64,000 nt of DNA from CBDAKK01 sp965216965 (GTDB lineage Bacteria > Spirochaetota > Spirochaetia > WTKD01 > G963693115), in the NCBI GenBank assembly GCA_965216965.1, contig CBDCGX010000052.1:71971-135970 (forward strand). The letters run 5' to 3'. The notes beneath the pieces were generated by a model. The model was not told the origin of the DNA. It worked only from the letters and a program-made list of their open reading frames with translations, and made no database searches. Made by a program: the position numbers and the translations under genes. Positions 34,974 through 44,260 of the stretch are shown in pieces (the first letter of the stretch is position 1; the number at the start of each line of letters is the position of its first letter).

Positions 34974-35735
34974 CTACCTTACAGCAATGTTGTTTTGTAT
35001 AAGTTCTTTTTTTATGGTTGCAATTGTATACTCTCCATAATGCACCATAGAAGCAATAAGTGCTGCATCAGCTTTTCCACGACGAAATACTTCTACAAGA
35101 TGCTGAGGAACTCCCGCTCCACCAGATGCAACTACTGGTATAGTTACCGATTCTGAGATAAGTTTTGTAAGAGTGCATTCATATCCACCTTGAGTACCAT
35201 CGGCATCTATACTATTAAGTACAATTTCTCCTGCCCCTCTGCTTTCTGCTTCCTTTGCCCACGCAAGCACATCTTTATCTGTACGTTCTTTTCCTCCTCT
35301 AATTACTACTCTATATCCACTCGGCATACTTATATCAGCACAAGCATCAATCCCTAGTACAATACATTGATTTCCAAAACGCTGTGCTCCCTGTGTAATA
35401 ATATCTGGATCAAACACTGCAAGTGAATTCACACTTATTTTTTCTGCACCATTTAAAAGAAGATTGCGCATGTCTTGAATTGAACCTATCCCCCCCCCAA
35501 CAGAAAAAGGAATAAAAATATTTCTTGCAACTTTTTCGACAACATCTTGCATAATGCTTCTTTTTTCTGACGATGCTGTAATATCATAAAACACTAATTC
35601 GTCTGCACCTTGTTCATAATATCGTTTTGCAAACTCTACAGGATCTCCGATATCTTTATTCTCTTTAAATTTTATTCCTTTTGTCACTTTTCCATTTCTA
35701 ACATCAAGACACACTATTATTCGTTTTTTGAGCAC
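34974..35735 (-). CDS. hisF: Imidazole glycerol phosphate synthase, cyclase subunit
   Basis: HisF joins PRFAR with ammonia supplied by HisH to give imidazole glycerol phosphate and AICAR. The 253-residue TIM barrel keeps both catalytic aspartates: D11 in VCLDVRNG, and the Asp of LGIDACAD near residue 130. The phosphate-binding SVGGGI and ASGGAG loops are also present. Start is GTG, sharing one base with the hisH stop. No other his gene is present, so the pair is separated from the rest of any histidine pathway. Confidence 0.93.
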   Translation of the reverse strand: MLKKRIIVCLDVRNGKVTKGIKFKENKDIGDPVEFAKRYYEQGADELVFYDITASSEKRSIMQDVVEKVARNIFIPFSVGGGIGSIQDMRNLLLNGAEKISVNSLAVFDPDIITQGAQRFGNQCIVLGIDACADISMPSGYRVVIRGGKERTDKDVLAWAKEAESRGAGEIVLNSIDADGTQGGYECTLTKLISESVTIPVVASGGAGVPQHLVEVFRRGKADAALIASMVHYGEYTIATIKKELIQNNIAVR

Positions 35736-36391
35736 TATATCACCTTTGCTATATGTTTAAAAAAATTAAATATAAGTTGTAGTCCTTGTTTTCCTGACTT
35801 TTCTGGATGAAATTGCGTTCCAAATACAGAATTATGCACTATAATTGACGCAAACGGGATGCCATATTCTGTTACAGCAAAAACATTATGCGTATGCATG
35901 CAATCAAGATAATATGAATGTATAAAATAAAAAGCGGTTTCACCATCAATTGTATTAAAAAGCGGATGGTTTTTGTACATGGATGAAAGTTTTACATCAT
36001 TCCACCCCATATGAGGATTTTTTAAGCCCGTTATATTGTTTTGATAAAATGTTTGAGAAAACGACTTACATTCTCCAGAAATAACATCCAAACAATCTTT
36101 ATCTCCCTCTTGTGTAAGAGAAAGGAGTACTTGTGCTCCAACACAAATCCCAAGAATTGGCATTCTCTCTTGAGCTAGCTTTTGAAGGGGTTTTGTAAAA
36201 CCTCGTTTATTGAGTTGTTCTATCATGAAAGAACCATCCCCTACTCCAGGAAGAATTATTGCATCGGCTTCGCATAAATCATCAGAATAGTAAGACATTG
36301 AATGTGCTCCAACACCAATATGAGAAAGAGCCGAAAACACAGATGCTATATTGCCCGCACCGTAATCAATACTATATACTCTTTTCTTCAT
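35735..36391 (-). CDS. hisH: Imidazole glycerol phosphate synthase, glutamine amidotransferase subunit
   Basis: HisH releases ammonia from glutamine and channels it into HisF. The 218-residue class I amidotransferase has the catalytic triad C83 (GICVGAQ), H195 and E197 (FHPEK). The usual GICLGMQ elbow is slightly altered to GICVGAQ. It begins 4 bp after the stop of the preceding lipoprotein gene and is coupled to hisF by a one-base overlap, so the pair is read as part of the leftward ileS operon. Confidence 0.93.
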   Translation of the reverse strand: MKKRVYSIDYGAGNIASVFSALSHIGVGAHSMSYYSDDLCEADAIILPGVGDGSFMIEQLNKRGFTKPLQKLAQERMPILGICVGAQVLLSLTQEGDKDCLDVISGECKSFSQTFYQNNITGLKNPHMGWNDVKLSSMYKNHPLFNTIDGETAFYFIHSYYLDCMHTHNVFAVTEYGIPFASIIVHNSVFGTQFHPEKSGKQGLQLIFNFFKHIAKVI

Positions 36392-36395
36392 ACAA

Positions 36396-37238
36396 CTATT
36401 GCATCAACATGTTTATTGTTTCATTTAAAAAAATATTTGCAACTTCATTAGCTAAATAGACGTTATTTATAATAACTACCCCGCTATCAAACATGATTTC
36501 GGGAAGAAGGCTGTTATAAGTACCGAGTGCTTTAAATAAAAATGGAAGCACAAGTTTTAATGTGGTAAATTCCACTCTACTTCCTTTATATGAAAGAGCA
36601 AATGAAAGGCTTATAACATCTTCTTGTGTCAAAGAAGGTTCATTTATTACGAGCGCTCCTTTCCCTAACCCCAACTTATAATCAGAAAAATATTCTTGAA
36701 AAATACTTGTATTGCCCGTAAACCAAAACTTTTTATTTGAATACTGAGTTATTTTGAGCATTCTTAATTCTTTGGGAAACTCTCGGATAAAACGAATGTT
36801 TTTTACTTGGTCTAACGACATGCCTGTAGTCAATAAAAACATATACGCATATTCTATGTCCACAATATAAAACATGTCGTTATTTATAACACTCCAATAT
36901 CTATTGGTATCATCTAAGGATTTCCCTTTCATTTTTTTCATAACTACTATGCGACCAAAACGATTTATTTTTGGGGTTTCAATAGCAACAACACTTGCAT
37001 TATTATCAAAAACGCTTATAGAAAAAGATGTTATGTATTCGGATAACTTCGCTTGAATTCCTTTCTTCCCCACAATTTTTGTAATAATAGCTTGATCTGC
37101 TACTTTTGAAAGAAACTTTGCGTTTTCTACAAAAGGGAAAGACAGCACTGTGGTTTTATCCTTTATGGATGCACATTGTGTCAATAATACAACAATAAAC
37201 CCTAGAAGTATGATTTTTTTTATCTTTTTTTTACTCAT
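36396..37238 (-). CDS. Hypothetical lipoprotein
   Basis: 280 residues with a basic N-terminus, a hydrophobic stretch and a clear lipobox LLTQC, so it is exported and lipid-anchored. The rest is a soluble, beta-rich-looking domain with no family that I recognise. Its start overlaps the ileS stop by 4 bp, which points to co-translation, and hisH follows 4 bp after its stop. The neighbours give no functional hint. Confidence 0.65.
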   Translation of the reverse strand: MSKKKIKKIILLGFIVVLLTQCASIKDKTTVLSFPFVENAKFLSKVADQAIITKIVGKKGIQAKLSEYITSFSISVFDNNASVVAIETPKINRFGRIVVMKKMKGKSLDDTNRYWSVINNDMFYIVDIEYAYMFLLTTGMSLDQVKNIRFIREFPKELRMLKITQYSNKKFWFTGNTSIFQEYFSDYKLGLGKGALVINEPSLTQEDVISLSFALSYKGSRVEFTTLKLVLPFLFKALGTYNSLLPEIMFDSGVVIINNVYLANEVANIFLNETINMLMQ

Positions 37239-40200
37239 TTCACTTCTATTATAACTTGTATTGAATATTCTAAAACGTGTATTGTCTGTAGTGGCACAGT
37301 GCTTATTTCTTGCTCATGAGAAGCATATATAATATCAGTTGCAAGTACTTCATTTTTTAAATATTCCTTAAAGGCTGTAATAGCTTGCTTTACTTCTTCT
37401 GGAAGAGAAATAAAAACCACTTTGATTCTATCTGTTACACTAAAATTATTTTGCTTGCGTATATTTTGAATTAACCGAACTATATCTCTGACAATCCCTT
37501 CCTGAATAAGTTCTTGGGTAAGTTGTGAATCTAAAGCTGCTGTAAGAGAGCCTTCATTGAGTACTTTAAGCGCGTCTTTTTCTTTCCGTTCAATAATAAT
37601 GTTTCCTTCGTTAAAAATTATCTCTTTCCCCTCTACATCAAGTGCAATATCCTTTCCATCAAGAATTGCCCGTATATGCTCTACTGAAAGTTTTGAAATA
37701 ACGTCTGCAGCCTTTTTCATATGTTTTCCTAATATTTTTCCCAGCACCTTATAGTTTGCTTTTGCTTTATATTGCACCATGTCTTCTTCGTTCTGCCTAA
37801 AAACCACTTCTTTGACATTGAGTTCTTCTTTAATTATGTCTTCCATCTCATTAAGAGCTTGTCGTTCTTTATCTTCCTTTGTAAATAAATATACCATGCT
37901 TAGTGGTTGCCTATTTTTTATGTTATACAGGCTCCTAATTCCCCTTCCTAAAGCTATCGCTTTTCGTACAACTCGCATGGTATACTCAAGTCGCTCGTTT
38001 CTTTTCTTATTAGACGTTGGAAAATCACAAAGATGTATAGACTCTGGCATAGCATTTGTTTTTAAATTTTGATATATGGTCTCAGTTATAAATGGAATTA
38101 CAGGGGCAGAAAGTTTTATAAAAGTAAGAAGTACACTGTATAGTGTTTCATATCCTTGAATTTTATCTGTGTCATTTGCACTCTTCCAAAAACGCCGTCG
38201 AGAGCGCCTAATATACCAATTATTGAGCAAATCTAAAAACCCATACAATTTCTGTAATACTACTGGTATATCATATTGTTCAAAACTACTTTCTACTTTT
38301 TCTATAAGAGCATTTCTCTCTGACTCTATCCACTCATCAAGCGGGTTAAGATATGCTTCTGTATCAGAATGTTTTGTATCGGTTGAGATTTCTATGCCAT
38401 CAATATTGGCATAAGTCACAAAAAAACTATATGCACTCCAAAGTGGTAAAATAAAATTTTTCATTTCTTCTCGTACAGATTCATCACTATATCGAAGATC
38501 CTCTGCTTTAAGAACAGATGAGCTCATTAAAAAAAGCCTTAGTGCATCAGAACCAAAATTGTTTATAACTTTTATTGGATCAGTAAAGTTTTTCTCTGAT
38601 TTACTCATCTTCTTTCCATCTTCTGCAAGTACAAGTCCATTTACGATAACATTTTTAAATGCTGGTTTTTCAAAAAGCCCGGCCGCTAAAACCATAAGAG
38701 TATAAAACCACCCTCTTGTTTGATCTAACCCTTCGCTTATAAAATCTGCAGGAAATGTTCTTTCAAAACTTTCTTTGTTTTCAAAAGGATAATGATTTTG
38801 TGCATAGGGCATTGCTCCCGATTCAAACCAACAGTCCAAAACTTCTGGTACTCGCCTCATTTCACTTCCATCGGGAGCATTCCATGTAATCTTGTCTATA
38901 AAATGTTTGTGTAAATCTGTAATGTGTTGTCCACTTTTCTTTTCAAGTGCTGAAATAGAATCTATTACTTCTATGTGAGTGCCATTCTCATTCATCCATA
39001 CTGGTATAGGATTTCCCCAAAATCTATTTCTTGAAATTGCCCAATCACGTGCTCCCTCCAGCCAAATACCAAATCGTCCTTTTTTGAGGTGTTGCGGGTG
39101 CCACTGTATTGTATCGTTACATGCAATCATTATTTCTTTGAGTTTATTTACAGATACAAACCATGATCGCACCGCTCTGTATATAAGAGGTTTTTTAGTT
39201 CTATAGCAAAAAGGATAACTATGTAAATAGTTTTCTCGTTTTACAAGCATATTGTGGTCTTTTAAATAAGAAATAATCTGCTTATCGGCATCTTTTACAA
39301 ACAGTCCTTTGTAATCGGGTACTTCGTCTGTAAATCGACATTCATCATCTATAGGACAAATAAGCGGAAGCTGCGCCTTTTTACACACTATATTGTAATC
39401 ATCCTCGCCAAATCCACCTGCCATGTGTACAATTCCTGTTCCGTTTTCTACGCTCACAAAATCAGCAGAATGCACAACAAAACCACCTTGATCCGCAAGA
39501 TACGAAAAATATGAAAAAATCGGACTGTATTGTATTCCCACGAGATCTTTTCCACTATGTCGCTTTTTTATGGTGTATTCTGAATCGTCTTTATAATAAT
39601 GCAGAAGTCGCGCTTCTGCGAGGATGTATGTATCGTCAGTGCTTTTATCGAGAATTTCAACATAAATAATATCGCTATGCACTCCAAGCCCCATATTAGA
39701 CGGCAATGTCCACGGAGTTGTCGTCCATGCTAAAAAATAGGTTTTTTGTCTTCCCTGTAAAGCAAAGCGAATCGTCACTGAAGGATCATTAACTTGCTGA
39801 TACCCTCCGAGGTTAACTTCAAAATTAGACAAGGGAGTGGCAAGTGCAGGACTATACGGCAAAATATAATGACCTTGATATACATACTTTTTCTTCCACA
39901 ATTGTGCAAACACCCACCATATGCTTTCCATATAATTGAGATCCATTGTTTTATAGTCGTTTTCAAAATCCACCCAACGCCCTAAACGTTCTATTATCTC
40001 CCGCCATTGCGATGTATAACGAGTTACGATAACTTTGCATTTTTCATTAAATTCATCTATGCCATAGCGTTCTATCTCATATTTTCCGGATATTCCAAGT
40101 TCTTTCTCAACTTCATATTCAACGGGAAGTCCATGGCAGTCCCACCCAAAATTCCGTTTTACAAAATACCCTTTCATTGTCTTATAACGAGGAATAATGT

Positions 40201-40396
40201 CTTTTACCGTTCCGGGAACAAAGTGGCCAAAATGCGGTAATCCCGTTGCAAAAGGTGGTCCATCATAAAATACAAATGGGTGTTTTTTTTTGTTTTTCTC
40301 AAGTGATTTTTGAAATATGTCTTGCTGTTTCCAAAACTGCTGGATTTCTTCTTCTAATTTTGGAAAATGTGCTTTAAGGTCAACAGAAGAATACAT
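37235..40396 (-). CDS. ileS: Isoleucyl-tRNA synthetase, type 2 (eukaryote-like)
   Basis: IleRS charges tRNA-Ile. The 1053-residue class I synthetase has the HIGH-type motif in PPFATGLPHFGHF and KMSKS in DGKKMSKSEKNF. An editing domain lies between them, with WTTTPWTLPSN. The C-terminal QELIQEGIVRDIVRLIQNIRK region and the absence of a C-terminal zinc-cysteine cluster mark the type 2 form, which is generally mupirocin-tolerant. The ATG has an AGGAG site. It lies 22 bp downstream of the PASTA-protein gene. Confidence 0.95.
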   Translation of the reverse strand: MYSSVDLKAHFPKLEEEIQQFWKQQDIFQKSLEKNKKKHPFVFYDGPPFATGLPHFGHFVPGTVKDIIPRYKTMKGYFVKRNFGWDCHGLPVEYEVEKELGISGKYEIERYGIDEFNEKCKVIVTRYTSQWREIIERLGRWVDFENDYKTMDLNYMESIWWVFAQLWKKKYVYQGHYILPYSPALATPLSNFEVNLGGYQQVNDPSVTIRFALQGRQKTYFLAWTTTPWTLPSNMGLGVHSDIIYVEILDKSTDDTYILAEARLLHYYKDDSEYTIKKRHSGKDLVGIQYSPIFSYFSYLADQGGFVVHSADFVSVENGTGIVHMAGGFGEDDYNIVCKKAQLPLICPIDDECRFTDEVPDYKGLFVKDADKQIISYLKDHNMLVKRENYLHSYPFCYRTKKPLIYRAVRSWFVSVNKLKEIMIACNDTIQWHPQHLKKGRFGIWLEGARDWAISRNRFWGNPIPVWMNENGTHIEVIDSISALEKKSGQHITDLHKHFIDKITWNAPDGSEMRRVPEVLDCWFESGAMPYAQNHYPFENKESFERTFPADFISEGLDQTRGWFYTLMVLAAGLFEKPAFKNVIVNGLVLAEDGKKMSKSEKNFTDPIKVINNFGSDALRLFLMSSSVLKAEDLRYSDESVREEMKNFILPLWSAYSFFVTYANIDGIEISTDTKHSDTEAYLNPLDEWIESERNALIEKVESSFEQYDIPVVLQKLYGFLDLLNNWYIRRSRRRFWKSANDTDKIQGYETLYSVLLTFIKLSAPVIPFITETIYQNLKTNAMPESIHLCDFPTSNKKRNERLEYTMRVVRKAIALGRGIRSLYNIKNRQPLSMVYLFTKEDKERQALNEMEDIIKEELNVKEVVFRQNEEDMVQYKAKANYKVLGKILGKHMKKAADVISKLSVEHIRAILDGKDIALDVEGKEIIFNEGNIIIERKEKDALKVLNEGSLTAALDSQLTQELIQEGIVRDIVRLIQNIRKQNNFSVTDRIKVVFISLPEEVKQAITAFKEYLKNEVLATDIIYASHEQEISTVPLQTIHVLEYSIQVIIEVK

Positions 40397-40418
40397 TATA
40401 ACTCCTTAGGATCCATAG

Positions 40419-41576
40419 CTATCGGCTATCCTTGTCTGGCAAAGAATATCTCCACACAGATGAGTTATTTATTACTGCCTCATATGAAACATTAGGGGTT
40501 TTGTAATACGGTATTGTGATTTGCCCCCCCCTCGTTCGTAGTGTTATTTCTTTCTTCTTGTTTTTCTCATTAGAAATAGGGAATTTATAAATATCAAGTG
40601 TTCTATAAGAAGCGTATTGTGGAAGAGAAAAACTTAGTATGCCCACTTCATAGTGCTGGGTGGTTTCTTCTTGGTTTTTTCGTGAACGAAGTCCAATGCG
40701 AAATTTACTATTAGCTGTAATTTCTGCTCCCGGTGCTGGCACATGCTCAATGATTATACCATTTTCTTTTTTATCATTTTGAGATTCAGTTGGCAACACC
40801 ACATTTCTTTCAGAAATATAAAATTCAACTGGCAATGAAAAAGATTCAATAATAGGATACATGTCATTAAAATAAAGTCCTGTCATATCGGGCATTATTT
40901 TCTTTGCTTCTTGAGCTTGTGCATCACCCTTCTCTTTTTTCTTTTGTACAACTTCTTGTAAATCTTTCCTTCCTCGGCTTACAATTAAATGAAGGGCCAT
41001 GTTTTTTCCTGTTATTTTACTTCCAGGCAAGGGATCCTGAGCAATAATAGTTCGCGTTGCACTGTTATCAAATATTTTTGTTACTGTCGGTGTAGAGAAA
41101 AGTTCTTCAACTCCTGCAAATTGATCTGAGAAAAGTGATTGTACTTCACTAAAAAGTTTTCCTTTATAATTAGGAACTTTTGCAATAGCTACCCCTCGAC
41201 TTACAATAACTTTAATTTCTCGTTGTTCTCGCACCACCATTCCTGGGGCAGGGTCTTGTTTTACTATTATTCCTTTATCCAAAGGATCGGCAGTATATTG
41301 CAATGCAATGCGCGAATATAGTTTTTTCTTTTGTAAAAGAATCGCTCCTTCTACAAAAGATTTCCCAACAATATTAGGCACACTTATTTGAGGTTGGGGT
41401 TGAAAAAACATATAAAATACTACCAATGCAGTAAGCCCTACAATTATACAAAGAAATAGGGCATATGCAGAAAAACCAAGCAATCGAGACAAAATTGACC
41501 GTTTGCGGTTCTTAAGCCAAGGCTTATTGTGGCGTAATATATCTTCTGTTTGATCTCTAGGTTCTATATGCGTCAT
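40419..41576 (-). CDS. Membrane protein with three PASTA domains, no kinase
   Basis: 385 residues. A basic cytosolic N-terminus (1-33) and one transmembrane helix (about 34-59) are followed by three extracytoplasmic PASTA repeats at about 63-127, 128-205 and 228-300. Each ends in a DPxPGxxI/V-like element (QDPAPGMVV, QDPLPGSKI, HVPAPGAEI). PASTA domains normally bind muropeptides or beta-lactams and are fused to Ser/Thr kinases or PBPs; here no enzymatic domain is present. A similar stand-alone gene near fmt and def is known to me from treponemes. It may sense or bind peptidoglycan in the periplasm. Confidence 0.85.
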   Translation of the reverse strand: MTHIEPRDQTEDILRHNKPWLKNRKRSILSRLLGFSAYALFLCIIVGLTALVVFYMFFQPQPQISVPNIVGKSFVEGAILLQKKKLYSRIALQYTADPLDKGIIVKQDPAPGMVVREQREIKVIVSRGVAIAKVPNYKGKLFSEVQSLFSDQFAGVEELFSTPTVTKIFDNSATRTIIAQDPLPGSKITGKNMALHLIVSRGRKDLQEVVQKKKEKGDAQAQEAKKIMPDMTGLYFNDMYPIIESFSLPVEFYISERNVVLPTESQNDKKENGIIIEHVPAPGAEITANSKFRIGLRSRKNQEETTQHYEVGILSFSLPQYASYRTLDIYKFPISNEKNKKKEITLRTRGGQITIPYYKTPNVSYEAVINNSSVWRYSLPDKDSR

Positions 41577-41755
41577 TTGATAGTAATCTTAGTACTCTCT
41601 ATATTATTATTGTAATACAAAAGCAAAATATGTAAATACATATATATGGGTTATCATGACCTATAAATTAAACAGAAAGTCTCAAAATAGCATAGCACAC
41701 ATGTCTCTCAAGTATAAAGCAACTTTAAACCAATTGCAATTTCAAATCGTAATAT

Positions 41756-42712
41756 CTACAACAACCGCGTAGTAAGGAATGCTTTTTCTCCGCGAATAAA
41801 ATCTTTCCACAATAATTTTTTCCTTTGCGGAAGTTGAAGCTCTGTTACACCTATAACACCCCGTGCTGTTTGTATAAGTATTCCGTGTGTATTATCACAC
41901 CCAAGGACTGTGCCAGGTAGGGTTTTTTTCCCGCTATTATGTACTACTGTCATTCTCCATAGCTTCACAACACGGGGTTCTCCCTGCAAAGAAGGAACAT
42001 ATAAAGCCTTTGCCCCAAAATATGGTGGAGCAAATGCCCTAGAAAGTGCAACAATGCTTTTTGCACTTTCTAGCCATGTAATATGGCCATACGCAGATGA
42101 TAATTTTGTACAATACACCGCATTGTCATGCAATTGCGTTGTGGCACGGGAGTATATTACATCAAAATCATATAATAGATCCTTAATACAATGTGCCCCA
42201 TCATGGGCAAGTCGCAAAAGGAGCTCTTGTGTCGTTTCATTCACTTTTATAGGCGTGCGTGTTTGCATAAGTATATCTCCACAATCCATGTCTAAAGATA
42301 TTTTTTGCAAGGTAAGACCTGTTTCAACATCTCCAGCAAGTATTGTAGCAGGAACAGGTGCCGCACCCCTAAACCGAGGTAAAAGCGATGGATGAACATT
42401 TACTGCCCCTCTCTTAAAAAGTGCTAAAAATCTTGGTCCAAAAATCTTACCATATGCAGCACACACAAGAATATCTGGAGAATACTGTACAATGACATCT
42501 CTCGCATCAGATCGCAAGCGTTCAGGCTGCAATAAAGGGATAGCATGCGCCTCTGCAAAATCTGCCACACAGTTTTTTTGTACAATATACCCTCGCCCTT
42601 TGCGTGTATTGGGCGTCGTAAGAATAGCACACACGCATTGCATATCAACAAGCACCTGTAAAATAGGAAGGGAAAAGTCTGTAGATCCCGCAAAAAGAAT
42701 TTTTTTATGCAC
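41756..42712 (-). CDS. fmt: Methionyl-tRNA formyltransferase
   Basis: Fmt formylates initiator Met-tRNA using 10-formyl-THF. The 318-residue protein has the N-terminal GSTDFSLPIL Rossmann opening, NVHPSLLPRFRGAAPV with the catalytic Asn-x-His, and LDMDCGDIL with the catalytic Asp, plus a C-terminal OB-like domain. Its start overlaps the def stop by 8 bp, giving the common def-fmt pair. Confidence 0.95.
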   Translation of the reverse strand: MHKKILFAGSTDFSLPILQVLVDMQCVCAILTTPNTRKGRGYIVQKNCVADFAEAHAIPLLQPERLRSDARDVIVQYSPDILVCAAYGKIFGPRFLALFKRGAVNVHPSLLPRFRGAAPVPATILAGDVETGLTLQKISLDMDCGDILMQTRTPIKVNETTQELLLRLAHDGAHCIKDLLYDFDVIYSRATTQLHDNAVYCTKLSSAYGHITWLESAKSIVALSRAFAPPYFGAKALYVPSLQGEPRVVKLWRMTVVHNSGKKTLPGTVLGCDNTHGILIQTARGVIGVTELQLPQRKKLLWKDFIRGEKAFLTTRLL

Positions 42713-43205
42713 TGTGTGTATCTCCTTCCAACGGGTTTTTATACGCTTTAAGTGCTCGTTTTCTTGCAGATGTAGATATTTTATCTATAAACAATATCCC
42801 ATCTAAATGATTCATCTCATGCTGAATAATTCTTGCAAGATATCCTTCTGCATCCAACGTAAATAGCTTTCCTTTCTGATTATGTGCTTCAATTGAAATA
42901 GCCTGTGGTCTTTCAACATCAGCATAAATACGTGGTATGCTCAAACACCCCTCCTCCATAACACTTGTTTCCAAAGAATACGTAGTTATAACAGGGTTTA
43001 CAAAAATAAAATATTCTTCGTCTAATCGAGCAAAAAAACACCGAAAAGACGCATTCACCTGTGGTGCTGCAATGCCTACCCCTTTTTTCTCATCCATAAT
43101 GCACCTCATTGCCTTTAAAAGTGTTTCTAAATTAGCATTAAATTTTTTAACTGGCTTCGCAATAGAAAGAAGCGTTTTGTGTGGATAATAAACAAGATTA
43201 TACAT
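42705..43205 (-). CDS. def: Peptide deformylase
   Basis: Def removes the formyl group from nascent proteins. All three motifs are present: GVGIAAPQV, EGCLSIP (metal Cys) and QHEMNHLDG (HExxH). I chose the ATG at 43205, giving 166 residues and starting MYNLVYYP, close to the usual Def start; the longer frame to 43316 would run through the divergent trxB start. There is no Shine-Dalgarno. A TATACT box ends 9 bases before the ATG and overlaps the trxB -10 box on the other strand. Confidence 0.93.
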   Translation of the reverse strand: MYNLVYYPHKTLLSIAKPVKKFNANLETLLKAMRCIMDEKKGVGIAAPQVNASFRCFFARLDEEYFIFVNPVITTYSLETSVMEEGCLSIPRIYADVERPQAISIEAHNQKGKLFTLDAEGYLARIIQHEMNHLDGILFIDKISTSARKRALKAYKNPLEGDTHSA

Positions 43206-43214
43206 ACATATATA

Positions 43215-43222
43215 AGTATAAT
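43215..43222. promoter_or_regulatory. Overlapping divergent -10 boxes for def and trxB
   Basis: AGTATAAT reads as TATAAT (43217-43222) toward trxB, with 7 bases to its ATG, and as TATACT (43215-43220) toward def, with 9 bases to its ATG. Only 24 bp separate the two start codons and neither gene has a ribosome site. Confidence 0.5.
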
Positions 43223-43229
43223 AAGAATT

Positions 43230-44180
43230 ATGGATACTATTCGCAATGTAATTATAATTGGAAGTGGTCCTGCAGGACATACTGCCGCAATATATACAGC
43301 ACGGGCAAGATTGCAACCACTGCTATTTGAAGGATTTATGGCTGGGGGAGTTGCCGCTGGCGGACAACTTACTACCACATCTTTGGTAGAAAATTTTCCA
43401 GGGTTTCAAGAAGGAATAGATGGTCCTGTACTCATGGAAACAATGCGGGCACAATCACAAAATTTTGGAACAGAAATCATAACCGAAACTGTAGAAAAAA
43501 TTGATATCTCTAATCATCCTTTTGTTGTACATACACAAGGAAAAGAATTCAAAACAAAAAGCATAATAATTGCTACTGGTGCCACTGCGAAAAGACTTCA
43601 CATAAAGGATGAAGAAACCTTTTGGGATAAGGGGATATCCGCCTGTGCAGTATGCGATGGAGCACTTCCTTTATTTAGAGACAAACCCCTACTCGTTATA
43701 GGAGGGGGAGATAGTGCATGCGAAGAAGCTTATTTTCTCACAAAATTTGGAAGCACCGTATATATAGCTGTTCGTCGTAATGTGCTTCGTGCTTCAAAAA
43801 CAATGCAAGAACGGATTTTACACCATCCAAAAATTAAAATGCTTTGGGAAACACAACCAGAAGAAGCGCTGGGAAAAGAACATCTTGAATCTGTTATACT
43901 TTTTAACAGCAAAGACACATCAAAGAAAACCACATTGCATGTAAGCGGGCTCTTTTATGCCGTCGGTCATACTCCTAATACTGCATTTTTACAAAACACT
44001 GGACTACAAATGGATACCGTTGGATACATTATTACCGAACCCAAAACAACCTGCACTAACATCAACGGAATATTTGCGTGTGGGGATGTTCAAGATGCAA
44101 AATATAGACAAGCCATTACCGCCGCAGGAAGTGGATGTATGGCCGCATTAGATGCCGAGCATTATGTTAGTAGCTTATAA
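43230..44180 (+). CDS. trxB: Thioredoxin reductase
   Basis: TrxB passes electrons from NADPH through FAD to thioredoxin. The 316-residue protein has the FAD motif GSGPAGHTAAIY, the redox-active CAVC pair, the NADPH motif GGGDSACEEA and the C-terminal GIFACGDVQD. The ATG at 43230 is chosen because it directly precedes the FAD-binding strand. An upstream in-frame GTG at 43179 would run back over the def promoter. TATAAT lies 7 bases before the ATG with no Shine-Dalgarno. It could supply electrons for NrdA. Confidence 0.95.
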   Translation: MDTIRNVIIIGSGPAGHTAAIYTARARLQPLLFEGFMAGGVAAGGQLTTTSLVENFPGFQEGIDGPVLMETMRAQSQNFGTEIITETVEKIDISNHPFVVHTQGKEFKTKSIIIATGATAKRLHIKDEETFWDKGISACAVCDGALPLFRDKPLLVIGGGDSACEEAYFLTKFGSTVYIAVRRNVLRASKTMQERILHHPKIKMLWETQPEEALGKEHLESVILFNSKDTSKKTTLHVSGLFYAVGHTPNTAFLQNTGLQMDTVGYIITEPKTTCTNINGIFACGDVQDAKYRQAITAAGSGCMAALDAEHYVSSL

Positions 44181-44247
44181 TTTTCATATATCACAACTAT
44201 AAGCGTGCTACTTGTTTTGTTCTACATAAACAAATGTAAAATTGTAC

Positions 44248-44253
44248 TATAAT
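44248..44253 (+). promoter_or_regulatory. -10 box of gyrB, predicted leaderless
   Basis: TATAAT is followed by 7 bases and then the gyrB ATG at 44261, so transcription should start at or one base before the start codon. I see no good -35 and no Shine-Dalgarno. Confidence 0.5.
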
Positions 44254-44260
44254 TAATAGT

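Noticed and set aside
34974..36391. HisH/HisF as an LPS sugar-amidination pair
   Set aside because: HisF keeps both catalytic aspartates and the canonical CLDV start, and no WbpG-type amidotransferase is nearby.
43206..43316. Longer N-terminus for peptide deformylase
   Set aside because: The extension is Cys/Tyr-rich low-complexity sequence that lies antisense to the trxB start; the family normally begins at about MYNLVYYP.
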